In this document: piece after piece, positions 40,195-40,757 of the stretch
How positions within the stretch are numbered: position 1 is the stretch's first letter
Layout: every line of letters begins with the position of its first letter
Source: Candidatus Gaiellasilicea maunaloa
GTDB lineage: Bacteria; Actinomycetota; Thermoleophilia; Gaiellales; Gaiellaceae
DNA: 40,757 nt
Assembly: GCA_024330215.1 (NCBI GenBank)
Contig: JANDLU010000026.1
Span: forward strand, 1 to 40,757
Reading direction: 5' to 3'
The notes under the pieces: model-generated
Told to the model about the DNA's origin: nothing
What the model saw: the letters and a program-made list of their open reading frames with translations, nothing else
The model's database searches: none
Made by a program: the position numbers and the translations under genes

Positions 40195-40511
40195 GGACGC
40201 ATCCTCTCAGCCTCGCACGACTGGCTCGAGGAACGTGAATGGGCGCGCCCGGGCCGGGGAGTGCGGCTCTCCCGCGACCACGATCCGCTCGACCACGAGG
40301 CCCCAGCACAGTGGCGAGGCGCTCGGGCGGCACGGTCGCTTGGGCGCGCCCGCCTTCAGGGTACGTCCGACTCGTTGCGGCGTCGAGTTCCGTTCAGCGC
40401 TCGGGAGCGCTGTGCCGGTCGGCGCCGATGATCTCGTCGAACCCGTCCCCGCGCGTCCTCAGTACCGCTCGGAGTCGTATCTCGTCGAGTGGATGTCGTT
40501 CTCGGGATCTG
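40195..40511. other. Intergenic stretch without a supported gene
   Basis: About 317 bases between the flippase start and the CopD remnant. Several frames are open on both strands but none has a ribosome site or recognisable family text. It probably contains the flippase promoter and, given the pseudogene beside it, leftover decayed sequence. Confidence 0.5.
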
Positions 40512-40757
40512 CTAGCGGATCGGCACCTCGATCGTCCTGGCGTACTCGTCGAACTCGGAGACGCGCGCGGCGATCTGCATCTCCCACGTACCGTCGGAGC
40601 TGAAGATCGCGCTGTCGATGATGAAGTGGCCAGGCCCGCCCTTGCGCGCGGTCACGTCGAGCTCGATCTGCTAGACGAACGACTGGACGATCCCGGTCAG
40701 CAGGACGACGGCGACGCAGGCGCCTGCGATTGTCGAGAAGCGCGAGAGGACGCCGGC
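40512..40757 (-). pseudogene. CopD-like copper resistance protein, broken C-terminal part
   Basis: Reading the minus strand from the window edge gives GVLSRFSTIAGACVAVVLLT and GIVQSFV, the style of a CopD membrane helix following a basic loop. An in-frame TAG (40671-40673) follows. After it the same frame continues QIELDVTARKGGPGHFIIDS, AIFSSDGTWEMQIAARVSEF and DEYARTIEVPIR to a stop at 40512, the YtkA/CopC-like end domain seen at the end of actinobacterial CopD proteins. Intervening helices seem deleted. The gene begins outside the window. Confidence 0.6.

Noticed and set aside
40430..40511. Possible C-terminal gene remnant ending DIHSTRYDSERY on the minus strand
   Set aside because: The open stretch is short, without start or family match, and lies next to decayed sequence; not enough support.
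1..40757. tRNA or rRNA genes
   Set aside because: No cloverleaf-like or rRNA-like segment was noticed by eye on either strand; a covariance search would be needed to exclude a tRNA fully.

Overview
The window is high-GC DNA (roughly 70 percent by eye) with GTG and TTG starts, dense operons with 4-base start/stop overlaps, and some decaying mobile DNA. Codon usage and gene families (phosphodiester glycosidase, DUF4383, PhoX/DUF839, class I two-subunit fumarase, phosphosulfolactate synthase) suggest an actinobacterial lineage, possibly Thermoleophilia. This placement is an inference; no rRNA or tRNA gene was seen to anchor it.

Layout. (1) 1-3774, plus strand: the end of an SMP-30/gluconolactonase-like gene, an alpha/beta hydrolase and an S9 prolyl-oligopeptidase-type peptidase. 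(2) 3701-10979, minus strand: a peptide/nickel-type ABC importer operon ordered Tat lipoprotein binding protein, S9 peptidase, permease B, permease C, fused double ATPase. All internal junctions except the first are 4-base overlaps. (3) 11356-12013: a decayed IS66-type transposase. (4) 12078-17598, plus strand: a secreted phosphodiester glycosidase, a DedA membrane protein, a DegT sugar aminotransferase and a membrane-anchored nucleotide-sugar dehydratase (envelope polysaccharide genes). (5) 17615-20211, minus strand: a PhoX-like phosphatase and a DUF354 glycosyltransferase-like protein. (6) 20266-23502, plus strand: an HD-GYP protein, then a LysR regulator coupled to a maleylacetate reductase-like dehydrogenase.

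(7) 23536-29005, minus strand, is the highlight: a compact, apparently complete streptolysin S-like (thiazole/oxazole-modified microcin, TOMM) RiPP operon. In transcription order it encodes two very short precursors that share a leader and end in polycysteine cores (CCCCSCCWS and CCCSACCCCCGGFE), a leader-binding E1-like cyclodehydratase partner (SagC-like), a YcaO cyclodehydratase with a C-terminal PxPxP tail (SagD-like), a SagB-type FMN dehydrogenase with the Lys-Tyr pair, a CPBP/CAAX membrane protease (SagE-like), and an ABC exporter ATPase and permease (SagG/H-like). Every junction from the second precursor onward is a 4-base overlap. The expected product is a dense polythiazole peptide that is cut and exported.

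(8) 29184-33062, plus strand and divergent from the RiPP operon: a short FAD fumarate reductase/aspartate oxidase-type flavoprotein, an internally deleted short-chain dehydrogenase, the two subunits of a class I fumarase-type hydro-lyase, and phosphosulfolactate synthase (ComA). (9) 33090-35441: a VapBC-type toxin-antitoxin pair, a winged-helix AlkZ/YcaQ-like protein and a cupin. (10) 35494-36381: a small inverted-repeat element abutting a HAD hydrolase pseudogene, coupled to a flavin reductase. (11) 36442-40194, minus strand: a secreted protein of unknown function, a DUF4383 membrane protein, an orphan PAS/HisKA_3 histidine kinase and a Wzx-like flippase. (12) 40512-40757: a broken CopD-like copper resistance gene running off the edge.
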